A stretch of 64,000 nucleotides of DNA from Haloarcula rubripromontorii (GTDB lineage: Archaea; Halobacteriota; Halobacteria; Halobacteriales; Haloarculaceae), in NCBI RefSeq assembly GCF_001280425.1, contig NZ_LIUF01000004.1, positions 186,001 to 250,000 on the forward strand. The letters are read 5' to 3'. Below the pieces are notes generated by a model that ran no database searches, was not told the DNA's origin, and saw only the letters and a list, made by a program, of their open reading frames with translations. This document shows, in pieces, positions 43,755 through 50,979 of this stretch; the first letter of the stretch is position 1, and each line of letters starts with the position of its first letter. A program made the translations under genes and the position numbers.

Positions 43755-44132
43755 TCAGTCTCCGTGGTCTGTCTCACCATCCAGTTCGAGTATCGTTGCA
43801 AGAACCTCGGCTGTCGACGGCGGCAGCGACACCAGCGTCGCGGTCTGCTGGTCAGCATCGTAGCTAACAATGCCAGCAGCGGCGAGAACGGGAAGGTGGC
43901 GGTGGTGGAGCGCGGTGCGGGTTTCGTCCCAGTTGCAGGCGTCGGTGGCTCGCCCACGCGCTTTCGTCCAGCCCACGACCACGTCAGTGAGTTCCGCGAT
44001 CGTGGCCGAGTCGTGTTCGGCGAGGTAGGTGTATATCATCCGCCGCGGCTCGGCTGCCAGCGCGCGCAACAGCGTATCGAGTTGCTCAGACGAGAGTTGC
44101 GGCGTCTTTGCAGGCTGTTCGTGCTGATTCAT
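43755..44132 (-). CDS. Winged-helix regulator of DUF7344 type
   Basis: The 125-residue protein starts at ATG 44132 (MNQHEQPAKTPQLSS), 26 bases after a minus-strand TATA box (atattaat). The core LSSEQLDTLLRALAAEPRRMIYTYLAEHDS and ATIAELTDVV form the helix-turn-helix; HHRHLPVLAAAGIVSYDAD forms the wing. It ends 10 bases before the DICT gene on the same strand. A related HTH protein is encoded at 62802. It likely regulates the DICT gene or its targets. Confidence 0.78.
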   Translation of the reverse strand: MNQHEQPAKTPQLSSEQLDTLLRALAAEPRRMIYTYLAEHDSATIAELTDVVVGWTKARGRATDACNWDETRTALHHRHLPVLAAAGIVSYDADQQTATLVSLPPSTAEVLATILELDGETDHGD

Positions 44133-44152
44133 ATCAACCAATTATCCACTCG

Positions 44153-44209
44153 CAGTATTAATATCATTTGTCGAGAACTAGTCACAGATGTGACGGAATC
44201 CATTTACGT
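44153..44209. promoter_or_regulatory. Divergent promoters for the HTH gene and aIF2-beta
   Basis: The minus-strand TATA (atattaat, about 44154-44162) is 26 bases before ATG 44132. The plus-strand box (ccatttac, about 44200-44207) is 27 bases before ATG 44230. Confidence 0.5.
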
Positions 44210-44229
44210 GCCAGCACCGTCTAAAATGT

Positions 44230-44841
44230 ATGAACTACGAGTCCGCTCTACAGCGTGCGTATGACGTGCTACCAGACCAGCCCCGGGAAGCCGGTGAACG
44301 GCTCTCGATTCCGGACCCCGAAGGCCAAACGGACGGTGCATTCACACGCCTGACAAACTTGGAGGCAGTCGCTGACGCCGTCTCACGGGACGCCCAGCAC
44401 CTCCACCGAGCCATCCAGCGCGAGTTCGGGACCAACGGCCAGTTCGACGGCGGCGAAGCCCGCTACAACGGTTCGTTCGACACCGCTGACTTCGAGGCCG
44501 CCATCGACGCGTACGTCGCCGAGTACGTCACCTGTTCGGAGTGTGGCCTGCCCGACACCGTTCTCAAGAACGAGGACGGCGTCGACATGCTGCGCTGTCA
44601 GGCCTGTGGTGCGTTCCGCCCGGTCGCCAAGGGTGCGAGTTCGAACACGCAGCAGGACCGACCGACGCTCGAAGAGGGCGAGACCTACGAAGTCAAGATC
44701 ACCGGCACCGGCCGCGAGGGTGACGGTGTCGCCGAAAAGGGCAAGTACACCATTTTCGTCTCCGGAGCGCGCGAGGGACAGGTCGTCGACGCCTACATCG
44801 AGAGCATCAGCGGCACGCTAGCGTTCGGCCGCGTTCAGTAG
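44230..44841 (+). CDS. Translation initiation factor aIF2 beta with C-terminal TRAM domain
   Basis: The 203-residue protein starts with the aIF2-beta core (residues 1-135): alpha helical start, the middle region HLHRAIQREFG and the zinc ribbon CSECGLP...CQACGAF. After a short linker, residues about 145-203 form a TRAM domain (EEGETYEVKITGTGREGDGV, GQVVDAYIESIS, FGRVQ). aIF2 brings initiator tRNA to the ribosome; TRAM binds RNA. The fusion is found in haloarchaea. A TATA-like box at leaderless spacing precedes it. Confidence 0.93.
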   Translation: MNYESALQRAYDVLPDQPREAGERLSIPDPEGQTDGAFTRLTNLEAVADAVSRDAQHLHRAIQREFGTNGQFDGGEARYNGSFDTADFEAAIDAYVAEYVTCSECGLPDTVLKNEDGVDMLRCQACGAFRPVAKGASSNTQQDRPTLEEGETYEVKITGTGREGDGVAEKGKYTIFVSGAREGQVVDAYIESISGTLAFGRVQ

Positions 44842-44902
44842 GCCGTCCACCGGACAGGAGACACCACAGAAAGCATTTATTTCGCCTGCTCAGTGTCGTA
44901 GT

Positions 44903-45316
44903 ATGCTCGACAATCACGGCGAGGCGGGCCTGTACGCCGTCGCACTGCTAGCCCTCGGCCTCGGTGGCGTCCACGTCCTCTCAGGGGGACTGACACTCGT
45001 CTCGCTCGGCTCAGCAGGAGCAATGATCCGTGCGGGCAGTCAGGCCGTGCTGGGACTGCTCCTCGTTCCCACCGGCGTCGCGCTCGTGTTCCGGAAACCG
45101 TGGAGCCGCTGGGTCGGCGTCGTCGCGTTCGGCGGTATCGCCGTCGTCCAGTTGCTCCCCCTCGTGACGGGCACCACGTTCGCGGTCCCGCTCGCGGGCG
45201 TCCTCCTCGCTACTGGGTGCTCGCTGCACCTTCTGCTGGCGGGTGAAGCGTTCGAGACGGAGGCCGACGACCGGGCGCTGACCGAGGACACGAACCCTCA
45301 CGAGTTCGTCCGGTGA
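44903..45316 (+). CDS. Four-helix membrane protein
   Basis: The 137-residue protein has four hydrophobic segments (about residues 10-34, 42-62, 72-90 and 95-115) and an acidic tail ending TNPHEFVR. A TATA-like catttatt at about 44876-44883 is 26 bases before ATG 44903. I do not recognise a motif; it resembles haloarchaeal proteins of unknown function. It lies after aIF2-beta but with its own promoter, and is convergent with cysK. Confidence 0.65.
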   Translation: MLDNHGEAGLYAVALLALGLGGVHVLSGGLTLVSLGSAGAMIRAGSQAVLGLLLVPTGVALVFRKPWSRWVGVVAFGGIAVVQLLPLVTGTTFAVPLAGVLLATGCSLHLLLAGEAFETEADDRALTEDTNPHEFVR

Positions 45317-45323
45317 AGCCCGC

Positions 45324-46310
45324 TCAGTCGCCGTCCCAGAGGTCCGTCGAGAGGTAGCGCTCGCCGGTGTCCGGCAGGACGACGACCACCGTCTCGTCGG
45401 GGTTCTCGCCCGCGTACTCCGCGGCCGCGTGCAGCGCCGCTCCCGACGAGATGCCGACCATTATTCCTTCCTCGCCGGCGAGGCGGTGGGACGCCGCCAT
45501 GGCGGCCGCTTTGCTAGCGGTCCGCACCTCGTCGATGAGGTCCCGCCGGAGGATGTCCGGAACAAACCCGGGACCGATACCCTGGATGTCGTGACTGTCC
45601 GGGTCGTCCGCCGAGAGCAGTTGCGACTGTTCCGGTTCGACGGCGACCGAGGTGAGGTCCGCGCCGACCTCCTCCTCGATGTACTCCGAGATGCCGGTAA
45701 TCGTGCCGCCGGTCCCGACGCCGGCGACGACGGCGTCCACATCGCCGCCCGTGTCAGACCAGATCTCCGGACCCGTCGTCTCGCGGTGGGCGCGCGGGTT
45801 CGCTTCGTTCTCGAACTGCCGGGCGCGGACGGTCCCGGGCGCGTCCGCGAGTTCGTTTGCCCGCTCGATGGCCCCGCTCATCCCGCCGTCGGCCGGCGTG
45901 AGTTCGAGGTCCGCACCCAGCCCCGACAGCAACTGCCGGCGCTCCTCGCTCATCGATTCGGGCATCGTCAGCACGCAGTCGTACCCCCGTGCAGCACAGA
46001 CAGCGGCCAGTCCGATACCAGTGTTACCGCTGGTCGCCTCGACGACCGTCCCGTCATCCGGGAGGTCGCCGGAGTCGGCGGCCGCTTCGACCATGTACAG
46101 CGCGATGCGGTCCTTGACTGAGTAGGGATTTGCCGCTTCGACCATGTACAGCGCGATGCGGTCCTTGACTGAGTAGGGATTTGCCGCTTCGACCTTGCCG
46201 AGTAGATTGTCTGCGAAGCTGTCGAGACAGACCAGCGGCGTCTCGCCGATGAGGTCAGTCACGCTGGCCGCGACAGTGCCGTCATCATCTCGCTTGGCGT
46301 ACGACTGCAT
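45324..46310 (-). CDS. cysK: Cysteine synthase with an internal 51-bp duplication
   Basis: The 328-residue protein is O-acetylserine sulfhydrylase-like: GETPLV, the PLP-lysine motif NPYSVKDR, TSGNTG at residues 93-98, and GTGGTITG. It would make cysteine from O-acetylserine and sulfide. The segment VEAANPYSVKDRIALYM occurs twice in a row, giving Lys49 and Lys66. Lys66 has the usual 27-residue spacing to TSGNTG; Lys49 has roughly the usual spacing to GETPLV. The extra 17 residues therefore sit in the active-site helix and probably disturb activity. Either this copy is damaged or there is a sequencing or assembly error. Confidence 0.9.
   Translation of the reverse strand: MQSYAKRDDDGTVAASVTDLIGETPLVCLDSFADNLLGKVEAANPYSVKDRIALYMVEAANPYSVKDRIALYMVEAAADSGDLPDDGTVVEATSGNTGIGLAAVCAARGYDCVLTMPESMSEERRQLLSGLGADLELTPADGGMSGAIERANELADAPGTVRARQFENEANPRAHRETTGPEIWSDTGGDVDAVVAGVGTGGTITGISEYIEEEVGADLTSVAVEPEQSQLLSADDPDSHDIQGIGPGFVPDILRRDLIDEVRTASKAAAMAASHRLAGEEGIMVGISSGAALHAAAEYAGENPDETVVVVLPDTGERYLSTDLWDGD
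46081..46194. repeat. Exact 51-bp tandem duplication with a 12-bp flank
   Basis: The unit at 46081-46131 is repeated without change at 46132-46182, then 12 bases (gccgcttcgacc) occur a third time at 46183-46194. The 12-bp direct repeat at both edges explains the duplication by slippage or unequal recombination. Frame is kept. Confidence 0.97.
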
Positions 46311-46397
46311 ACATCGGGAGAAGAACAGTGGTCCCCGTAACGGAGTACCCAGAATACTGTGGGTCGAATAGATTCACTCGATTCCGAGTCTCCAGAA

Positions 46398-46408
46398 GCT
46401 TATATCGG
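46398..46408 (+). promoter_or_regulatory. TATA box of the 41-residue gene
   Basis: The gcttatatc element is centred 26-27 bases before ATG 46430, which marks the start and rejects the longer frame from 46328. Confidence 0.55.
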
Positions 46409-46429
46409 CCCCATCCGATGTGTCCAGTA

Positions 46430-46555
46430 ATGCCCGAGATTACCGTCTCAGAAGGCCTGTACCGACAGCTATCCGCCGCGGAAAATCAGGTCGACGAAGA
46501 GACGCTCTGGAAAATGCTGCACCAGTTCAAGCGCCAGAACACGCCGAGCGAGTAA
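46430..46555 (+). CDS. 41-residue haloarchaeal protein
   Basis: The protein MPEITVSEGLYRQLSAAENQ... is a short strand followed by two helices, with a basic end (HQFKRQNTPSE). The ITVSEGLYRQL start resembles the ribbon of ribbon-helix-helix or antitoxin-like proteins that act as dimers on DNA. No toxin gene is adjacent. It is convergent with the SRAP gene and divergent from cysK. Function is unknown. Confidence 0.6.
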   Translation: MPEITVSEGLYRQLSAAENQVDEETLWKMLHQFKRQNTPSE

Positions 46556-46563
46556 CCCCGTCA

Positions 46564-47265
46564 CTACCCGGCCGGTTCGATGAGTTCCGGCGAGTCGTTG
46601 GCCGGACTGTTGACCGCTGACGAAACCGGATAGGTCTGCATGGGCCCGTCGTACGGGTCAAGCAGTGCCGATACGTCGTCGGTGCTACCTTGGAGCCACG
46701 TCGACTCCTCGTCGGGGTCGAGGATGACAGCCATCCGGTGATGGAGGTCAGCAACAGCCTCGTTTGGCTCGGTTGTCACTATCGTGAACGACTCGACGAT
46801 ATCGTCTTCGCCGCCCGAATCGCCGCCGCTTGCACCGAACTCCCCCAGTCCGGTCTGGCGCTGTGGCGGCTCCCACCGCTCGTACAGCCCCGCCATCGCG
46901 AACAGGTCGTCGTCCGGCAGCGCCACGCGGTACGGTTGCTTGCCGTCGCTCGTCTCGACCCACTCGTAGAACCCATCAGCGGGAACCAGACAGCGCCGGG
47001 ACTCGTAGGCATCGGCAAACGAGCGTTTTTCCGAGAGAGTCTCGGCGCGGGCGTTGATATGCCCGTGGTCTGTTCGGCTGTCGGCCCAACTCGGAATCAG
47101 TCCCCACTCCAGCCGCTGGATTGTTCCGGGCGACTCGCCAGTGATGACCGGCAGGTCCTGACTCGGAGCGGCGTTGTATCGGGGCTCGTGGTCGAAGCTA
47201 AATTCGGCATCAAATCGCGCCTCGATGTCTTCGCGGGGGGAAAACAAACTGTAGCGGCCACACAT
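46564..47265 (-). CDS. SRAP-family abasic-site protein (YedK/HMCES)
   Basis: I start at ATG 47265 so that Cys2 (MCGRYSLF) is the N-terminal catalytic cysteine; a minus-strand TATA (gtttatcc) lies 27 bases upstream. The 233-residue protein also has NARAET, FYEW and LHHRMAVIL, covering the conserved Asn, Arg, Glu and His. SRAP proteins form a thiazolidine crosslink with abasic sites in single-stranded DNA and protect replication. An insertion of Gly/Ser/Asp (SGGDSGGED) lies in a loop. Placement gives no operon partner. Confidence 0.92.
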   Translation of the reverse strand: MCGRYSLFSPREDIEARFDAEFSFDHEPRYNAAPSQDLPVITGESPGTIQRLEWGLIPSWADSRTDHGHINARAETLSEKRSFADAYESRRCLVPADGFYEWVETSDGKQPYRVALPDDDLFAMAGLYERWEPPQRQTGLGEFGASGGDSGGEDDIVESFTIVTTEPNEAVADLHHRMAVILDPDEESTWLQGSTDDVSALLDPYDGPMQTYPVSSAVNSPANDSPELIEPAG

Positions 47266-47285
47266 GGCCTGTTCTTGTCGCGCCT

Positions 47286-47297
47286 GGTGGATAAACC
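47286..47297 (-). promoter_or_regulatory. TATA box of the SRAP gene
   Basis: On the minus strand gggtttatcc is centred about 27 bases before ATG 47265. It lies a few bases from the end of the TPP enzyme gene. Confidence 0.5.
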
Positions 47298-47299
47298 CA

Positions 47300-48949
47300 T
47301 TACTCGCGCATCCACTCGCTTGCCTGTGGCTCCGTCGGGTCGGTCCTGACCTCGACGAGCGTCGGCGCGTCCGTCTGAACCGCCTCGCGAGCCGTCGTCC
47401 GGATTTCAGACGGCGTGTTGGCCTGCATGGCCTCCATCCCCATCCCGGCAGCGATAGTCCCGAAATCAATCGGCGTCTTGCTCCACCCGTACGCCTGCTG
47501 GTCGAGGTCGTAGCTGCGCCCGGCCTCCTCGCTGATAATCGCGTAATCGTCGTTGTTGAGGACGATCACGGTGATCGGGAGGTCTTCGGCCACCGCAGTA
47601 TGAAGCTCGTGAACGCACATCATGAGACCGCCATCACCTGTCAGCGCAACGACGGGCGTGTCCGGGTTCGCTAGCTGTGCCCCAATCGCCGACGGCAGTC
47701 CCGTCCCCATCGTCGCCCACGACCCGGGGTTGACGTAGCTGCGTGGCCCGTGCGCCTCGAACACATTTAGCGCCCAGACGCGGAATCCGCCGGCGTCGAC
47801 GGCTGTAATGGCATCCGCAGGGAGTGCGTCTCGAAGGATTTGCAGCACATGGACGGAGGTGAGTGGGGGTTCCGAATCCACCAGCGGTTCGATTCGACGC
47901 GCAGTGGCAGCACGGACGGCCTGTGCGCGTTCAGTGCCGTCCGTCTTCGGGACGGGAGCGGTGTCAGCCGCCGCAATTTTGTTCTCAATCGCCGCCATCG
48001 CCTCCGCAGCATCCGCGAGGATGCCGACGGTCGGGTTATACCCCGTTCCGAGGTCGTCAGCGTCCATGGTGACGTGAACGAGCGTTTCAGGCAGTTCGAC
48101 GGACCACCCGCGTGTCCCGTGTGCGTCAAGGTCGGAGCCGACGGCGAGGAGGGCATCGGCCTCGGCGAGGCAATCCAGTAGCTCTGGGCTCGCGCTTCCG
48201 GCCAACACGCCGGCGCTGAGAGCGTGGTCCTCCGGGAACACGCCTTTGCCTTTGTACGTCGTCACGACGGGCGCAGCAAGTCGCTCGGCGAGGCTTCGGA
48301 GTGCCGCCGAGCCCTCCGACGCTCGCACACCGCCGCCGGCCAGAATAAGCGGCCGCTCGGCCGCGAGCAGGTGCTCGGCGACTCTCGAAACCGCTTGCTC
48401 CGGGACGGTGCTGGGAGACGGCGTTGCGGGTGTACTTGCACCAGCGAGCGGCACATCCATCTGCAGATAATTCTTGGGGAGTCCGACCCTGACCGGCCCC
48501 TTCGGGGGTGTTTGAGCGACCTGCACCGCCCGGTCGATCGTCGCCGCCGTCGTTTCGGGATTTTTCAGCAGGATGTTCTCTTTGACGACGTTGTCGTAGG
48601 TGTCCGGTGGGGTTTCGTGAATCGCATCACCGCCCCGGAGTGCCGGCTCGGTTTCGATAGCGAAATGCACCAGCGGCGTACAGTCGTTCAGCGCGTTTTT
48701 CAGGCCGTTCATCGCGTTCATATCGCCGGGGCCGGGGACGACGACAGTACTCGCTATCTCTCCGCTCGTCTCTGCATAGCCCCAGGCCTGGTGTGAGACC
48801 GCAGTTTCGTGTCGTGCCACGACGAAGCGGATATCGTCTCGCTTGCCGATGGCTTCGTTCAGCGGGAGGGACTGCTTTCCGGGGATTCCAAAGACGGTAT
48901 CGATACCGTTCGCGACGAGACGGTCTACCACCGCCAGACTAACGCGCAT
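47300..48949 (-). CDS. Thiamine diphosphate-dependent decarboxylase/synthase family enzyme
   Basis: The 549-residue protein has all three domains of the acetolactate synthase/benzoylformate decarboxylase group. The PYR domain has the catalytic Glu in RHETAVSHQAWGYA. The middle Rossmann domain has PLILAGGGVRAS. The PP domain has TGDGGLMMCVHELHTA and NNDDYAIISEE (GDG-N motif). Substrate is not clear; no ilvN or ilvC gene is near, so it is not the biosynthetic operon copy. A minus-strand gttacgcg element precedes ATG 48949. The thiamine transporter at 33.6 kb could supply its cofactor. Confidence 0.86.
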   Translation of the reverse strand: MRVSLAVVDRLVANGIDTVFGIPGKQSLPLNEAIGKRDDIRFVVARHETAVSHQAWGYAETSGEIASTVVVPGPGDMNAMNGLKNALNDCTPLVHFAIETEPALRGGDAIHETPPDTYDNVVKENILLKNPETTAATIDRAVQVAQTPPKGPVRVGLPKNYLQMDVPLAGASTPATPSPSTVPEQAVSRVAEHLLAAERPLILAGGGVRASEGSAALRSLAERLAAPVVTTYKGKGVFPEDHALSAGVLAGSASPELLDCLAEADALLAVGSDLDAHGTRGWSVELPETLVHVTMDADDLGTGYNPTVGILADAAEAMAAIENKIAAADTAPVPKTDGTERAQAVRAATARRIEPLVDSEPPLTSVHVLQILRDALPADAITAVDAGGFRVWALNVFEAHGPRSYVNPGSWATMGTGLPSAIGAQLANPDTPVVALTGDGGLMMCVHELHTAVAEDLPITVIVLNNDDYAIISEEAGRSYDLDQQAYGWSKTPIDFGTIAAGMGMEAMQANTPSEIRTTAREAVQTDAPTLVEVRTDPTEPQASEWMRE

Positions 48950-49108
48950 ACTGATTCCTCACGCGTAACTCAAGTCACGCTCATGTCTTTAGTTCGCCGC
49001 CGGCCATGCTAGACCGCATGGGGTCACCACAGCCGCGGGGAGGGCAGATACAACTGAAGTCTGCATGGCCCGCGAATTTAAATCCGAAAGCGCCCAACTA
49101 CGTGACAG

Positions 49109-49495
49109 ATGACCACGGACCCCTCGTTCAGCATCCCCGCACACCCACAGCGGCGCTTTCCCCACGGGAGCGGGGTCGAATACGAGGGCGGGACGGAGTT
49201 CCGACTCATCCCGGAACAGGAGCAGGCGACGCCGGACCTCGCCGAGACGGTCGCCAATATGCTTGAGGCGGGGCCGTACCGTTTCGGTGATTTCCACGAC
49301 CTGCCGATGCCGCTGTGGCTGGTCCGCGACGAGGAGACGACCGACGTGTTCCGCGTCGCGGTCCGCGACGGGACGGTGCGACTGCACGTCCTGCCCACCA
49401 CTGAGTCTGCCGGGCTACAGCGCTTCTTCGAGCGCCTGTCTGAGACCAGCACAGCAGGGTCGTGGGCGGTGCAGCGACACGTCGACGGGCAGTAA
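49109..49495 (+). CDS. Haloarchaeal hypothetical protein, 128 residues
   Basis: The protein MTTDPSFSIPAHPQRRF... is an alpha/beta protein with MPLWLVRDEETTDVFRVAVRD and TVRLHVLPTT strands and an end helix (GLQRFFERLSE). A TATA element (aatttaaat, about 49077-49085) lies 27 bases before ATG 49109. It precedes the LOR/SDH gene by 62 bases on the same strand and may be cotranscribed. I do not recognise the family. Confidence 0.65.
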   Translation: MTTDPSFSIPAHPQRRFPHGSGVEYEGGTEFRLIPEQEQATPDLAETVANMLEAGPYRFGDFHDLPMPLWLVRDEETTDVFRVAVRDGTVRLHVLPTTESAGLQRFFERLSETSTAGSWAVQRHVDGQ

Positions 49496-49557
49496 CCGGA
49501 CGGCCGAGGGAGTGCAGACCCAAAACCGTCTTACACACCTGCCTCCATGTGTTCGCC

Positions 49558-50787
49558 ATGACCGTCTCTCGCGAAGTCGAGCTAGAGGGCCACATCATCG
49601 ACTCCGGGATGATGCAGTCCTGTTTCGGCATCATCATGGACCTGGGCGGCTCCTTTTCCGTCCAGGAGTTCGATATCGGCCGCCACAAGGACGAGGAGTC
49701 CTACGCCCGGATGCTCGTCGAGGCCGACGACGAGGACCAGCTCCAGTCGATTGTCCACGAACTCCACCAGCACGGCGTCAACCCCTCGGACCCGAAAGAC
49801 GCCACGCTCGTCCCCGCGCCCGACGACCAGGTCGTCCCGCACGGCTTCTACTCGACGACGAACCACCCGACGTACATCCGTCACGACGGCGAGTGGATCG
49901 AAGTCGAGGACATGGAAATGGACTGCGCGGTCGTCGTAGAGGACGGCGACTCCCCTCAGGCATACACCAAGGTCCTCAACGCTATCGAAGAGGGCGATCT
50001 GGTCGTCACCGACGAAACCGGCATCAAGGTCCAGCCGCCGGAGCGCCCGCGCGACTCCGGCGGCGCGTTCGGCTTCATGCAGGGCGGGGTCTCCTCGGAG
50101 CGACCGTCGGAGTCGACCATCCGCAAGATAGCGAACGCCATCCGTGAGACAAAAAAGGAGGGCGGCAAGGTGCTGGCCGTCTGCGGCCCGGCGCTCATCC
50201 ACTCCGGCGCGCGCGAGGACCTGGCGCGACTCGTCCGCGAGGGCTACGTCGACATGCTGTCGGCGGGCAACGGCTTCGCCGTCCACGACATCGAGCGGGA
50301 CATCTACGGCACGTCGCTCGGGATGGACACCGAGAGCCTGGACCACCCCCGCCACGGCCACAAGCACCACATCTACACCATCAGCGAGGTCATCCGCGAG
50401 GGCGGTATCGAGGAAGCCGTCGAGTCGGGAACCATCGAGTCCGGCGTCATGTACGAGTGCGTCGACAACGACCGGCCGTTCGTGCTGGCCGGGTCCATCC
50501 GCGACGACGGCCCGCTGCCTGACACCATCACCGACGCCGTCGAGGCCCAGAACGCCATCCGCGAACAGGCTCACGAGGCAGATATGGTGCTGATGCTCTC
50601 GACGCTCCTCCATTCGGTCGCCGTCGGGAACTGCCTCCCGTCGACGACGCGGGTCGTCTGCGTCGACATCAACCCCGCGACGGTCACGCAACTGCTCGAC
50701 CGCGGGTCCGCGCAGGCCGTCGGGATGGTCACGGACATTGGGACCTTCGTGCCGATTCTGGCCGAGCAGTTGCTCGACGAGGAGTAG
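49558..50787 (+). CDS. LOR/SDH-domain protein (TIGR00300 type)
   Basis: I start at ATG 49558 (MTVSREVELEGHIIDSG). The 409-residue protein has the N-terminal LOR/SDH conserved domain (GIIMDLGGSFSVQEFDIG, HQHGVNPSDPKDATLVPAP) and a C-terminal Rossmann-like part (GKVLAVCGPALIHSG, VVCVDINPATVTQLLDRGS). Related C-terminal modules in ArgZ/AgrE-type proteins cyclise ornithine to proline. It could thus be an ornithine cyclodeaminase-like enzyme using NAD+. No arginine genes flank it. The name is by family; activity is not proven for archaeal members. Confidence 0.82.
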   Translation: MTVSREVELEGHIIDSGMMQSCFGIIMDLGGSFSVQEFDIGRHKDEESYARMLVEADDEDQLQSIVHELHQHGVNPSDPKDATLVPAPDDQVVPHGFYSTTNHPTYIRHDGEWIEVEDMEMDCAVVVEDGDSPQAYTKVLNAIEEGDLVVTDETGIKVQPPERPRDSGGAFGFMQGGVSSERPSESTIRKIANAIRETKKEGGKVLAVCGPALIHSGAREDLARLVREGYVDMLSAGNGFAVHDIERDIYGTSLGMDTESLDHPRHGHKHHIYTISEVIREGGIEEAVESGTIESGVMYECVDNDRPFVLAGSIRDDGPLPDTITDAVEAQNAIREQAHEADMVLMLSTLLHSVAVGNCLPSTTRVVCVDINPATVTQLLDRGSAQAVGMVTDIGTFVPILAEQLLDEE

Positions 50788-50945
50788 GGCGACCCGAGTG
50801 GCTAACTCTCCGCCCGAATTTGTGTACTGATTCTGGACAGACAGTCGTTTCAGGCAGATAAACACCGACCACAGCACTTCAAACAGCACCATAGCCGCAA
50901 CTACTGTTTCGCGCGTCACCGATTATCACTCGCTGACCTCTCGCG

Positions 50946-50960
50946 AGATGCTTATTATCC
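50946..50960 (+). promoter_or_regulatory. TATA-like box of the KaiC/kinase operon
   Basis: The cttattat element (about 50951-50958) is centred about 26 bases before ATG 50980. The rest of 50788-50945 holds no supported gene. Confidence 0.5.
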
Positions 50961-50979
50961 CCCATCCGATACTCCATCT

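Noticed and set aside
41781-46432. The 14-mer tgtgtccagtaatg occurs at 41781 and at 46419
   Set aside because: In 64 kb a few exact 14-mer matches are expected by chance, and the contexts differ.
49582-50919. Minus-strand 445-residue open frame with a membrane-like start
   Set aside because: Apart from its first 40 codons it is the antisense of the LOR/SDH gene, which has clear domains. No promoter was found at leaderless spacing before 50919.
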